In this document: positions 1 to 14,300 of the stretch, one piece after another | How the letters are laid out: each line of letters starts with the position of its first letter | Position numbering within the stretch: the stretch's first letter is position 1 | DNA from: CAZOOM01 sp964460795 | Lineage (GTDB): Bacteria > Omnitrophota > Omnitrophia > Omnitrophales > Aquincolibacteriaceae | Reading direction: 5' to 3' | Length of the DNA: 64,000 nt | Assembly: GCA_964460795.1 (NCBI GenBank) | Contig: CAYWRU010000012.1 | Coordinates: 7,171 to 71,170 of the forward strand | Made by a program: the position numbers and the translations under genes | The notes under the pieces: model-generated | What the model was told of the DNA's origin: nothing | What the model saw: the letters and a program-made list of their open reading frames with translations, nothing else | The model's database searches: none

Positions 1-3000
1 CGGGATATCCAGTGGGGTTATACCGGAACTATTTCCAAGGTCAATTTGTATTACTGTAACGACGGAACCATTACGTGCGGTTCTCCGGTTACGATTGCTA
101 CGAATGTAACGGCGAATAACTCGGCAGGCTGCACGGCTCCGAGTCCCGGATCTTATGAAACCGTGGGATGCTATCGATGGACAGACGGAACGACCGGCGG
201 TGTGGTGAATTTGCGGACCAAACAAATGCGGATTTTTATCACGGATGCGGATGCCTTGTGCGGACCGAATGACGGAGCCTGTACGGCTCGTCCCAAAAAG
301 ACGGATGGCGCAGACGCGGATCATTATATTTCACCCAATCTTCAGGTGACGGCTCCTAGCGCTCCTTCGCTTAAGATTGATGCGGATACTAATTACTCGG
401 TGACCTGGAATTCTCAAGGAACGCCGCTTGCAAATGTGGATCTCCATTATTCTTTTGGAGCATCCGGTTATGTAAATGATATTCCGGCAACGAATCCAAC
501 AGCCAACTTGACTCAAGCCGCAGCGCCAGGTTCTTCCAATAGTCTTGATTGGCTGACACCGACGACTATTAGTACCGCCGCAAATAAATATCGTGTTCGG
601 GTTCAGGATCCGGATACGGTGAATTATCCAGGAGCCTACGATGTTTCGGATAATACTTTTGATATTGTGGCGCGCTTTGATCCGACCGCACCAAGCGGAG
701 GACAAAGCTGGCCGGTTTTGAGCAACCAAAATATCAATTGGACTACGGCAGGGGATGTGACCAATGTGATGCTTGAATACTCCAATGACTTGATCAACTG
801 GACCACCATTATTCAGGATTCTCCCACGCAGGGAGAAACCACAACCGATGCAGCAGGCGTCGTGGCCAATTCGCCTCCTTTTATTTGGAAAGTTCCGAAC
901 GTCTCTAACGTGATTGATGACAATGCCATGATCCGGATTGTTGATGCCGATACAGGGCACGTTATCCGTACGACTCCGGTGGCGTCCAATGCATTTAATA
1001 TTGTGGCCAATATTCAAGTTTTTGATCCGCCCCAGGCCAGTGTGACATGGCGTCCCGGACAAACGCGCGTGATTCGGTGGAAATCCATCGGTGAAAATGC
1101 TTTTATGAGTACGGTTGATATTCAGTATTCAACCGATACCGATGCAAATTCCGCAACGTTCGATGATCCACAGGATATTAAGATCGATGCCAATCATGGA
1201 GCCAATACCGATAACGGAGGATGCTCGCTGGGCGGTGTCGGAGCAGGGGAAATTGAGGGCTGTTATACGTGGGATATTCCTCCGGGGCTTATTGATGCCA
1301 CGATTTATGTGCGGGTCCGTGATTCAGATGCCAGTCATCCGGCATCTGATACGGTGACCGGAAACGGAGTCTCCGATGTATTTGAAATTGCTCAGGATGC
1401 TACGATCGATGTGGTTCAACCTGTGAGCCAGACCTATGCGGTGGATGATAATGTCGATGTGATATGGAATGTGACCGGAGATTTGGCCCAGCCCGGCTCA
1501 GAAATTTACATTGATTACACGGTGAATGGAACGGACTACACCCTTTATGCTCAGCATGTGGATCCAAATGCGGATACGGGCGGATGTTCCAGCGGCGCCA
1601 ATTCAGGATGCATCCGTTTGAAAGCGCCGGATCAGTTGACCTCTAGTTTTCAAGTCAGAATCCGGGATCAAAACGATATTGATATCTCCGATCTTGGCGG
1701 AGTGAATACAATTAACGGTAAAGTGGTTGTCGTGACGCCGTCTCCGAGTGCAGCTTCCACTTATTATGTAGGCGATAAGTTGACCATCCAGTGGATTGTT
1801 TTCGGCGGTTCGATCGGTTCCTCCAATGACACTCAAATCAAATTTGACAGTCAATATGCCGGCAGCAATTTTACGGCCCCGGGTTTAACGACAATCACGA
1901 CCTCCGCTACGAATGATGATAATGGATTTGGCTGTACGGTGCCGGTGGTGACAGCTCCTCAGTACGGAGGCTGCTACGAATACACGCTGCCGAATCAAAT
2001 TACGAATGCAGCCGATATGGCGGTACGTGTTATTGAAGGAAGCTGGTCGGCTTCGTCCGTCCCTCAGACCTTAACCGGAAAAGTTACAATCACTTCCCCG
2101 ACGGGCGCTTCAGTCTGGAAAGTTGAAACCGCTAATGATATTTCCAATACTCCCATTGATATTAAATGGACGTATAACGGCACGCTGGGAAATTTGACTC
2201 TCCACTTTGATGATGAAGGATTGTTTGTAGGAAATGAACGTCTCATTGCTTCTAATTTGGTATACAACACGGCCAATGGGACTGCTTGCACTCCTCCGGG
2301 CGGGGGCGGTTGTTACCGGCTCTCCAGCGGAGAAGTTCCTCAGAAAAATGAAACAACAGGCGGACTGACGAGCGCTAAATTTCGTTTAACAGCAGCGACT
2401 CCCAATCCCGATGTCGTGAGTAACGTGGGAGCCACGCCGGGATTTGAAGTGCGCGGTTGGTATGAAATGGTCGCGCCGACAATCTCGGACACTTGGCTTG
2501 TACAGGAAACAACGCGGCAAATTCAATGGCAAACGCATGGAAATGGCTTAGGAAATATCGATATCGACTATCAGGTGGATACCGGATCTTGGACTTCTAT
2601 TGCATCGGATGTTTCAGACACAGATATTGATGCCGTTGCGGCTCATGTGTGGTCGAGTGTCATTAATGCGGATTGTGCAGGCGTTCCTTTGGGATGCGAT
2701 AAGGTGCGAATTCGTGTTAAGCAAACAGGCCTTGGGACGATCGGAGTTGTATCCAGTGATTTTACTGTCAAACCTCAGGTGGTGGTGACTTCTCCGGCTC
2801 CCGCCAATTTCTTAATTGGAGACAAGGCGAGAAGTATTGCTTGGACCTTAAAAGGCACGGTAGATTCCAATATTAATATTTATTACTCCACCAATCAAAA
2901 CTGGGGAGCGGCTTGTACGCCCGGAACCGGTGCGGGAAAATGTTCGGTCTGCAGCGCCAGTTCGGCCGTGGGTTCTTGCGATTGGGATCCAAGCGGAAAC

Positions 3001-6000
3001 GGGGTGCCGGATGCTCCAAGCTTGACGGTCAAATTTATGGCCGAAGCGGTTACGGATTCAACTGTGAGTGGAGTTTCTTCCGGATTTTCCCGTATCCATG
3101 CTCTTTTTTCAGCAAACCTTCCCGATTGTGCCCCTAATTGTTTTGCCGAAGATACCACCAATTTAACGTGGGGAGAAACAACAGGAACGACCAAGGTTGC
3201 GGATGTTAAATTGTTCTATTCGACCAATAACTTTGCTTCATCGACGCTGATTGGCTCTACGCCGAATGATGGAATTTTTGACGGCAATGGAGATGCAGGG
3301 CCTTGGTTTTTGCCGGAAAATATTGTACATGACAATATCAAAATTCGAGTCGCCGATGCGCTCGATAGCCAATTAGATTCTTCGGGGAATTCAGCGGCTT
3401 TTTCAAGTAAGGCTAAACTCCGTTTGATCAGTCCGAATGGAGGAGAATCCTGGGCTGTCGGTGTTCCGAAAGATATTAAATGGGGGTTTACGGGCTCGGT
3501 TGCCAAGATCAGTTTGTTCTATTGCTTAGATGGGACGATTACTTGCGGAAGCCCGGCAACAATTATTGCTGATTTATCGGCAAGCAATACGTCGGGTTGT
3601 TCTGCGCCCACTCCGGGATCCAATGAAACGGTGGGGTGTTATCATTGGGTGGATTCAACTTCGGAAGGAGTTGCGGATGAGCGGAGTAAAACGGCGCATG
3701 TTTTTATTCGCGATGTCAGCCCAACTTGCAATCCCAATGATGGGTCCTGCTCGGCCCGTCCGATTTTGGATGATGGACCGGCAAGTCATCACATTTTCAT
3801 GCCTCAATTGACACTCATTTCCCCGAGCGATGTCGATTTGAAATTAGATGCGGAAACAAACTATAACGTTGAATGGGATTCTCAGGGAACTCCGTTAGCG
3901 AACGTTAATCTGCATTATTCTTATGGAACATCCGGTTATGTCAATGATGTCCCGGTCACGAATCCCACGGCAAATACGACTCAGCCTGAACCTGCGGTTT
4001 CTCCCAATAATACCTTAGTGTGGATGGCGCCTTCGGTCGTTAGTACGACCACCGATAAATATAAACTGCGGATTCAGGATCCTGATACGGCAAATTATCC
4101 GCTTGCTTTTGATGAGTCGAATAATGCTTTTGATGTGGTGGCGCGTTTTGATCCTGTGGCGCCTGCCGGAGGAGAGAGTTGGAAAGTTCTGAGCAATCAA
4201 AATTTAGATTGGACAACGTATGGGGATGTTGCCAATGTTCAAATCCAATATTCCAACGACTTGATCTCATGGACAACCATCATTCAGGATGCTCCGACTC
4301 AAGGAGAGACCACAACGGATGGCGCCGGAATTGTTTCAAATACACCGCCCTTTATTTGGAAAGTGCCGAATGCAGTCAATATGATTGATAACAACGCCAA
4401 GCTCCGTTTGATCGATGCCGACACGGGGCATGTTCTTCGAGACTCGCCGGTTGAATCCTCAGCTTTTAATATTGTGGCCAATATTGAAGTCATCGATCCC
4501 CCTGAAGCGGGAGTCATTTGGCGTGACGGACAAACGCGTGTAGTCCGTTGGAAGATGGTTGGACACAATGCCTTTGTCAATAACGTTGATATCCAGTATT
4601 CCTTAGATGCAGATAATGATGCTGCGACATTTGATAATCCGCAAACGATTAAGCTGGATGCAGCCCATGGTGCAAATGCGGATAACGGAGGCTGCTTCCT
4701 GCAGGGAGTGGGCGCCGAAGAAACAGAAGGCTGCTATGCCTGGGCGATCCCGGGCGCTTTAAATGATGCCACGGTTTATGTGCGCGTCAGAGATTCAGAT
4801 GCGGGGAATCCTGCTTCCGAGGCTGCGGCTGGAAACGGAATTTCCAGCGTGTTTGCTCTTGCTCAAAATGCGAGTGTTACTCTGGTCGAGCCCATTTCCA
4901 ATACCTATGCTGTGGATGACGATATGGATGTGATTTGGGATGTCACAGGTGCTCTCGCCCAACCCGGTGCAGAACTCTATATTTCCTACACGACCGATGG
5001 AACCAATTACACGATGTTAGCTCAAAATGTGGATTCGGACGCAGATACCAATGGATGTTCGAGCGGAGCCAACTCGGGCTGCATCCGCGTCAAAGTTCCG
5101 GATCGCATTTCTTCCTCTTTCCGCGTCAAGATCCGCGATCAGAATGATCTTGAAATTGTCAATCAAGGCGGCGTGAATACTATCAATGGAAAGGTCACGA
5201 TTGTTTCCCCATCGCCGTCAGTTACGAACACTTACATTGTGAGTGATAAACTTACGATTCAATGGATTGTTTTCGGAGGCACGATCGGTCAGGCGAATGA
5301 TACGAAGATCGAATTTGATACCCAATTTGCCGGCAGTAACTTTACTGCTCCCGGACTGACAACTCTGACGACCACTGCACAGAATAATAATAATGGTTTC
5401 GCGTGTTCCGTTCCTGTTGTGAGTGCCCCTCAGTACGGCGGTTGTTACGAATACACATTGCCTAACCAAATTACCAATGGCGCGGATATGGCGGTTCGAG
5501 TGACTGAAGGAACATGGTCCGCGGCTTCTGCCACACAAATTTTAACCGGAAGTGTCACCTTCACTTCTCCAACGGGATCTACGGTTTGGAAAGTTGAAAC
5601 GCCCAATAACACTTCGGGATCTCCGATAGACATCAAATGGACCTATAAAGGAACGGTAGGCGCCTTAAGTCTGCATTTTGATAAGACCGGAGCCTTTGGG
5701 GGCGGGGAGAGACTCATTGTTTCAGGACTTGCTTATAACACTGCCAATGGGACCGGATGCACTCCTCCCGGAGGCGGAGGCTGCTATCGCTTAAGCGGCG
5801 GTGAAGTTCCGCAGAAGACTGAGACAACAGGCGGAGCTGCGGCTGCTAAATTCCGGTTAACGGGAGCTACTCCAAATCCGGATGTGGTGAGCAGTGTGGC
5901 AGGCACTGCGGCTTTTGAAGTCCGCGGTTGGTATGAAATTAATCAGCCAACTTCTTTAGATACGTGGCTTGTCGGGGAAACCACCCGGCAAATTCAGTGG

Positions 6001-8320
6001 ACGACGCACGGAAATGGATTAGGAAATATTGATATTGAATATCAAGTGGATACCGGGTCTTGGACTCCTATTATTACGGACGTCTCGGATTCTGATATTG
6101 ATGCGGTTGCTTCCCATACATGGGACAGCGTCATTGATGCGGATTGCACGGGACTTGCATTGGGATGCAATAAAGTTAAGGTGCGCGTCCGGCAGACAGG
6201 GGCAGGATCTATTAATGCTGTCTCTGAAGATTTTATTGTAAAACCTCAAGTTCTTGTGACAGATCCGGCGCCTCTTAATTTCCGAATCGGAGATACGACG
6301 CGGTCCATTGGTTGGACTCTGCAGGGCACCGTGGATTCCAATATCAATGTCTATTATTCCAGCGATCAGAATTGGGGTAATGCCTGTGATGCGCAGACGG
6401 GAACTGGAAAGTGTTCGGTTTGCAGCGCAAGTTCTGCTGCGGGTTCTTGTGCTTGGGCTCCCGGAGGGAGCGGAGTTCCAGACGCTCCAACAATGACGGC
6501 GAAATTCAAAGCCGAAGCGGCCACAGATTCTGCTGTCACCAGCGTGACTTCAGCCTTTGCCCGCCTGCATGCGGCCTTCCAGGCCAATCTTCCGGCATGT
6601 GCTCCGAATTGTTATTCCGAAGATGTGGTGAATTTAACTTGGAATGAAACCACGGGAACCAGCAAGGTTTCCAATGTTAAACTCTTTTATTCTACGAACA
6701 ATTTCACTTCTTCAACTTTGATCGCAACCACAGCCAATGATCATACGTACAATGGAACCGGGGATACCGGTCCATGGATCATTCCTGAAAACGTCATTCA
6801 CGATAATTTGAAATTACGCGTTGTGGATTCGAATGATACGCAGCTCGATTCGGCTGGAAACTCATCTGCATTTGCTACGCCTGCCAAAGTTCGTCTGATT
6901 GCTCCTTTGGGAGGACAGACATGGCGAGTGGGAGACAGCCAGCAAATCCAGTGGGGATTTACCGGAACAGTTTCAAATGTCACTTTGAAATACTGCAACA
7001 ATGGCACGATTTCCTGCGGCAGCCCGGTGGATATTAAAACAACTCTAGCGGCCAACAACAGTGTGGGTTGTTCGCTTCCGAGCGTGAATGCCAATGAAAC
7101 CGCAGGCTGCTATGCCTGGACCGATGCGACGACCGGAGGGGTGGCCGATTTTCGAGGTTACCAAGTCCGGATCTTTGCGAAAGATATTGATACGACCTGT
7201 GTTCCCAATAATGCGCAGTGCGGCACGCGGCCCGTGGTGGCCAATGGATCTTCCAGCGATCTTAAGATTATGCCCAAATTGGTGATGACTTCTCCAACCA
7301 CCAACCAGGAACTCAATGCTGAAAGCAATTTTAGCATCCAATGGAATTCACAAGGAACTCCTTTGACGACTGTCGACCTGGTGTTGTCTTCTAATAATGG
7401 TTCAAGTTTCGGAACAGCCATATCCATGGCCGAAGCCAATACAAGCGTTGCGGGATCCCAGACTTTGAATACGATTGACGCGCCTTGGGCAGTGCCGGAC
7501 CTCATTTCGGATACTAATTTGGGACGCAGCTATGTCGTGAGAGTGCGGGATCCGGATACCACGAATTTTTCTGAGGCCCAATCAAGCATTCCCATTAAGG
7601 TGGTTGCTAAATTCAATTGGAATAGTCCGGATTCAAATACTGTGCTGCTCGTCGGAGAGAATTACACCCTGGATTGGAATTGGCAGGGAACGGTTTCTAA
7701 TGCTGTGCTGGAATATTTTACCGCGGAGCGGGGGACTTATACCCAAATCATTCAAAACGGTTCTGAAGGAGGAAGTCCGTCCCCAACAGCAACCGATGCG
7801 AACGATGAAACCCTGAATAATGGAAGCTTTGTATGGAAGGTTCCGGACGTTGTGAATCTTCTTTCATCGACCGCGTCTTTGCGCATCTCTGATGGAGACG
7901 ATGGACACGTTTTGCGGTCGACTTTAGATAGCACCAGCAATTTTAAAGTGATTGCGAATTTACAAGTTTTAAATCCAGTGGGCGGGGAATCGCTCTTAGC
8001 GGGACAATTCCTCTCCTTTAAGTGGAAGAGCATTGGTACGGTGGCGGTACCTGCGACCGTAGATATTCAATATGACATCAATAATGCCAATACTTGGTCC
8101 GGCACCGTTGCGGTTGATCTGACAAATGGCCAAAACGGCGCTTGCTCGTTACCCAGTGTTATTCCTGGAGAAACAGCGGCTTGTTACAAATGGCAAATTC
8201 ATCCCAGTGCGATTGGAGCCAACGTGCGGTTCCGGGTGGTGGATTCTGATTCGGGGCATCCGGCATCTACTTTGATTTCATCGAACGGACTTTCTAACGC
8301 GGTTTCCATTGCGAGTAATA
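1..8320 (+). repeat. Diverged ~3.47-kb super-repeat within giant gene 1 (about 2.4 copies visible)
   Basis: The module block starting D-I-x-W-G-[YF]-T-G at base 4 recurs at 3472 and again at about 6943. Internal landmarks keep the same spacing: the G-W-Y-E segment at 2455 recurs at 5926, an offset of 3,471 bases. Each copy covers about ten Ig-like modules. Copies are clearly similar in protein but differ at many synonymous sites, so this is an old duplication under purifying selection. The third copy fades after about 8320. The window opens inside the first visible copy, so further copies may lie upstream. Confidence 0.85.
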
Positions 8321-11300
8321 TTGTGATCATCCAGCCTAACGGCGGAGAGCAATTAACCGTAGGGGATCAATATGACGTGAAATGGGAAATTTACGGCTCC
8401 TATGGAAATGTAGACTTGCAATTTTCAGATGATGATTTTACGAATAACATTTGGGACATCGGACTCAATAAATCGCATAGTGATAATGGAAGCGGTTGTC
8501 TTCCGACGACGCCCGGACCGGGAGGAACCGCAGGATGTTACCGCTGGAGTCCGGTCGATAACAATGTCAGCTCTAATTTTAAACTCAGACTGCACGATGT
8601 CTCGCCTCCGAATGGAGAAAAAATCTCAGCCTCAACCTGGGAAATTGTAGGACCTCTTGCCGTCACGTCACCGAATGGAACAGCAGGACAAGCCTTTGCA
8701 GTAGGAAGCCTTGTGTCCGTGACCTGGATCAACAACCAAGGACTGCCGATTGTTACTCCTGTTGATTTGGAATACACCCTCGATAATGGAAGTAATTGGT
8801 ATCAGGTGAAGAACAGTTTGGATCAAGCGGCAGAATCGATAACCAATTCAGGAGCCGGCGGCAGCTATGAATGGAAGATCCCTGACAATATCAGCAATCA
8901 AGTACTTGTCCGTGTGATTGAACACAACAATGCCGCCAAGGGAGATCAGTCGAATGATGTGTTTGATATTATCGGGCAAATATCCATGGCCACGCTCCAG
9001 GGAGCGGATGATCAGTATGCGATCAATCAAGTGGTGCCCATTCAATTTAATGTGGCAGGAACAGCCCAGGCTAGTCTCTTTGATGATGTTACGATTCGCT
9101 ATTCAGCAGATCCGACATTTGAAACGGGAGTCACGGATATCACCACTGGCTTTACCCTTGATCACAACGGATCTCATACTCATTGTACGATAGCAGGCCT
9201 TTGTACTTTTAGCTGGACGGTAGGAGCCAGCGACACAATTACAGCCTCCTCCGTTTATTACCTTCAGGTGATTGATGCGGATCAGACCAAAAATGTGGCC
9301 ACCAGCGTCCATAAATTTCAAGTCTACGGGTCCATCAATCTTTCGGCCGAACATCCTTGCGGTGCTGATAATCTTTGTTTCATCTCTGAATCGCCTTCGC
9401 CCACGATTCAATTTACAGTGGCAGGAAGCGCGAACGGAATTTTATTTAATGACGTCAATATTCAGTACTCGAATGATAATTTCGTTTCCGATGTTCATAC
9501 GATTGCCAGTAACTGGGCTTTGAACGGAACGAACTGCCCCTCTGGAACTTGCGTTTTTACATGGAATATTACCCAGGCCGCCAACTTGGTCTCGTCAGCC
9601 CCTTCTTACTTTTTGCGCGTCATCGATCCTGACAATACCATTTCAAAAGATGTTGGATCTACGGCATTTGAGATTGCGGGTAAATTGACGCTGACGACTC
9701 TCAACCCTGGTTCGGGCGACGCGGTGTATGCGATTGGAGATACGGTTCCGATCGTATTCAATAAATATGGAAACGCCAACGGCAGTGTATTTGATAACGC
9801 GCAGATCCAATACTCCACCCAGAGCAACTTTTCATCCAATGTCATTAATATTGATACAAATTTCCTTTTGAATTCCGGTAATTGTCCTTCAGGGGTCTGT
9901 ACGAAGAATTGGGCTATTACGGATGCAAATTTGGTCAATGCAAATCCTGTTTACTATATCCGCGTCTTTGATCCTGATAACACGGATTCAACGACCGGAG
10001 CTTCATCAAATAAGTTTGAACTGGCGGGTAAATTAGCGATGACCATGTTAAACGGAGGCGGCGATCAAACGTATTTGGTGGGAAATAACGTTTCAATCAC
10101 TTGGAGTAAAAAAGGTCAGCCGAATTCCTCTGTTTTCGATAATATCGATATTGATTACTCGAATGACGGTTTTAATACCAATATTATCCCGATCGACAGC
10201 GTGGCGCTTTCCTCCGTGTGTTCGGGATCTTATCCCAATGAAGCCTGCACTTACTCCTGGACGGTTGACAACAATGATCCGGTCACGAGTTCATCTGTTT
10301 ATCAGATCCGTATTCAAGATCCGGATAATTTGGATTCGACCACGATGACCAGCAATCATTTTAAAATTGCAGGTAAAGTGACGATGACTTCGCTTGCATC
10401 TGCGGATGGAATCTATCAAGTGGGACAGGTGGCTCCCATTTCCTGGACCATTAATGGTGTTGCCAATGGAACGATTTTTGATCGCGTAGATCTGCATTAC
10501 TCCAATGATAACTTTGCTTCCAACAGCACGGCTATTATTACGGATCTTCTTTTGACGGATGTTTGTACGGCCGGAAATTGTACTTATAACTGGACGGTTC
10601 CCAATAATGCGGTGATTACTGGAACGCCGGGCTACAAGCTGCGGGTCAAGGATAATGATAATCCTGCGAACACCCTCTCGGTTTCAACCCGGCAATTTAA
10701 GATAGGCGGCTATGTGCGGTTGACCACTCAAACTGCAAACGTAATGTATTCAGTGGGCCAAGTCGTACCCATCACTTTTGATTATAAAGGAAATCCACAA
10801 GGAAACTTTTTTGATGCGGTAAATATCCAGTACTCGAATGATAATTTTGCAAGTGACCTCCGGACGATTGCACTGGCTCAAAACTTTATAACGCCTGTTC
10901 CTCCCTTCAGCTGCAATGCGACAAGCTGCACCTACAACTGGACCATTCCTGTGGATGTGGCTGTAACTTCTGGGTATGTGTACCGTGTTCGCGTCATGGA
11001 TCCGGATAATTCTGATGGTTCTACCTATAGTGCATCGGTCTCGACGGGAAAAATTAAATTCAAAGGCGGCTTTTCGATTAGTTCTCCTGGTGCCGGGGAT
11101 ATTTATACGTTAGGACAGCAGGATGTGGCGATCACATGGACGAAGAGCGGGGATCTATCGACACCGTTATTTAATAATGTAGAGATCGCGTTTTCAGATG
11201 ATCCGAGTCCCGGGTCGTTTGACGGGAATAAGGTCGTGATCGCAGCGTCGGTGAATTTAGCGACGGCGTGTACGGGGGATACTTGTACGTACTTGTGGGA

Positions 11301-14300
11301 TGTGCCGCAGGATTTAGCGACGAGCCAGAAGATCAGTCAGAATGCGATTTATTATCTTCGGGTGAGAGAGCCGGATGATGCCTCGGATACGTATTCAATT
11401 TCCACGAATCAGTTTAGGCTAAGAGGGAATTTAACGATCCAGACGCCTGGGGTAGCGGATACGGTCTATAAGACAAATGAAGTGGTCACGATAGCGTGGA
11501 CGAAGGCGGGAGATCCGCAGGCCTCGAATGTGTTGTTTGATGATGTCTTATTGTCGTACTCGACGGATCCGGCGTTTGCAACGAAGAACGATATTGGGAC
11601 ATTTGATTTAACGGCGAAGTGTACGGGGGATAACTGCTCGCATGACTGGACGATTCCGGATGACACGGTGGCGAAGATCACAAGCGGGGCGGTGTATTAC
11701 TTCCGGGTGATCGAGCCGACAGATTCGACGGCGCAGACGAAGTCTGTGTCGGGGAATAAGTTTCAGATTCGTGGAGATTTACAGCTTGGGATGTTGAACG
11801 GCGGGAGTGATGAGACGTATGAGATCGGGGATACGGTGGCCTTGACATGGACGAAGCGCGGTCAGCCGAACACGGTGCCGAATCCTGATTTATTTGATGA
11901 TGTGAAGCTGGAATATTCGAATGATAATTTTGGGAGTGATGTGAGGGCGATTGCAACGCCGATGCTTTCGGGGGTATGCGCGGGAATTAACTGCAGTTAC
12001 AACTGGGCGGTGGGGGCGAGTGAAGTTGTGACGTCAAGTCCCGTGTACCGGTTAAGGGTGCAGGATCCTGATAATACGGTATCGCAGTCGCTGTCGGTGA
12101 GAAATTTCCGGTTGGCGGGTAAGTTGGGGCTGCAGATATTGACGAGTGCGAATGCGACGTACTCGGTGGGCGATGTCGTGAACATTGTATTTACGAAGAA
12201 CGGGGTGGAGAGCGGGACGATTTTTAATGATGTGAAGATCCAGTATTCGAATGATAATTTTGCGTCAGATATCCGCGCGGTGCTGCCGGGGGGAGTGAAT
12301 GATACATGGACGATTACGAATGCGAGCGGGCATTGTCCTAGTGGGACATGCACGTATGCATGGACGGTGCCGAATGATGCGGCGTTAACCTCAGGGGCAT
12401 CTTATAAATTCCGTGTCTTTGATCCGGATAATTCCGATCTTACGGGCTACACCTACAGCGCAGAAAAGAGTGCCTTCCAATTTAAGATTAAAGGCGGCTT
12501 TTCGATTAGTTCTCCTGGTGCCGGGGATATTTATACGTTAGGACAGCAGGATGTGGCGATCACATGGACGAAGAGCGGGGATCTATCGACACCGTTATTT
12601 AATAATGTAGAGATCGCGTTTTCAGATGATCCGAGTCCCGGGTCGTTTGACGGGAATAAGGTCGTGATCGCAGCGTCGGTGAATTTAGCGACGGCGTGTA
12701 CGGGGGATACTTGTACGTACTTGTGGGATGTGCCGCAGGATTTAGCGACGAGCCAGAAGATCAGTCAGAATGCGATTTATTATCTTCGGGTGAGAGAGCC
12801 GGATGATGCCTCGGATACGTATTCAATTTCCACGAATCAGTTTAGGCTAAGAGGGAATTTAACGATCCAGACGCCTGGGGTAGCGGATACGGTCTATAAG
12901 ACAAATGAAGTGGTCACGATAGCGTGGACGAAGGCGGGAGATCCGCAGGCCTCGAATGTGTTGTTTGATGATGTCTTATTGTCGTACTCGACGGATCCGG
13001 CGTTTGCAACGAAGAACGATATTGGGACATTTGATTTAACGGCGAAGTGTACGGGGGATAACTGCTCGCATGACTGGACGATTCCGGATGACACGGTGGC
13101 GAAGATCACAAGCGGGGCGGTGTATTACTTCCGGGTGATCGAGCCGACAGATTCGACGGCGCAGACGAAGTCTGTGTCGGGGAATAAGTTTCAGATTCGT
13201 GGAGATTTACAGCTTGGGATGTTGAACGGCGGGAGTGATGAGACGTATGAGATCGGGGATACGGTGGCCTTGACATGGACGAAGCGCGGTCAGCCGAACA
13301 CGGTGCCGAATCCTGATTTATTTGATGATGTGAAGCTGGAATATTCGAATGATAATTTTGGGAGTGATGTGAGGGCGATTGCAACGCCGATGCTTTCGGG
13401 GGTATGCGCGGGAATTAACTGCAGTTACAACTGGGCGGTGGGGGCGAGTGAAGTTGTGACGTCAAGTCCCGTGTACCGGTTAAGGGTGCAGGATCCTGAT
13501 AATACGGTATCGCAGTCGCTGTCGGTGAGAAATTTCCGGTTGGCGGGTAAGTTGGGGCTGCAGATATTGACGAGTGCGAATGCGACGTACTCGGTGGGCG
13601 ATGTCGTGAACATTGTATTTACGAAGAACGGGGTGGAGAGCGGGACGATTTTTAATGATGTGAAGATCCAGTATTCGAATGATAATTTTGCGTCAGATAT
13701 CCGCGCGGTGCTGCCGGGGGGAGTGAATGATACATGGACGATTACGAATGCGAGCGGGCATTGTCCTAGTGGGACATGCACGTATGCATGGACGGTGCCG
13801 AATGATGCGGCGTTAACCTCAGGGGCATCTTATAAATTCCGTGTCTTTGATCCGGATAATTCCGATCTTACGGGCTACACCTACAGCGCAGAAAAGAGTG
13901 CCTTCCAATTTAAAATAAAAGGAGTCATCAGTCAGACAGTCAGCGATCATCCTGCGGCAGGCGATAAGTGGGCCGTAGCCAGCGTTCAGACCATTGGATG
14001 GCAGACCTTGGGTCTGATCAACAACGTTAAAGTAGCTTTTTCGACGGATAATTTTGTAACCCGGAAATTCCTTTATTACAACGGAGCGCAAACCCGCATT
14101 GAAATTGATTCGGGGAATCCGGCTTCTTTTGCGGCCGCACAAAATATTGCGAATACGGCGAATGGTTCTCGCAGTTATAGCTGGCTGATTCCGAATAATA
14201 TTTCTTCATCCATCAAAATGCGCGTCTATGATGCGGCGGATGAATCGGTTTTCGTGACGAGCGGAACGTTCAAGATCCAGGCCATTATTTCGAGCGTAAC

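Noticed and set aside
331..1062. Minus-strand reading frame within giant gene 1
   Set aside because: The plus strand encodes clear Ig-like modules here. The minus frame is His/Arg/Ile-rich without motifs and repeats with the module spacing.
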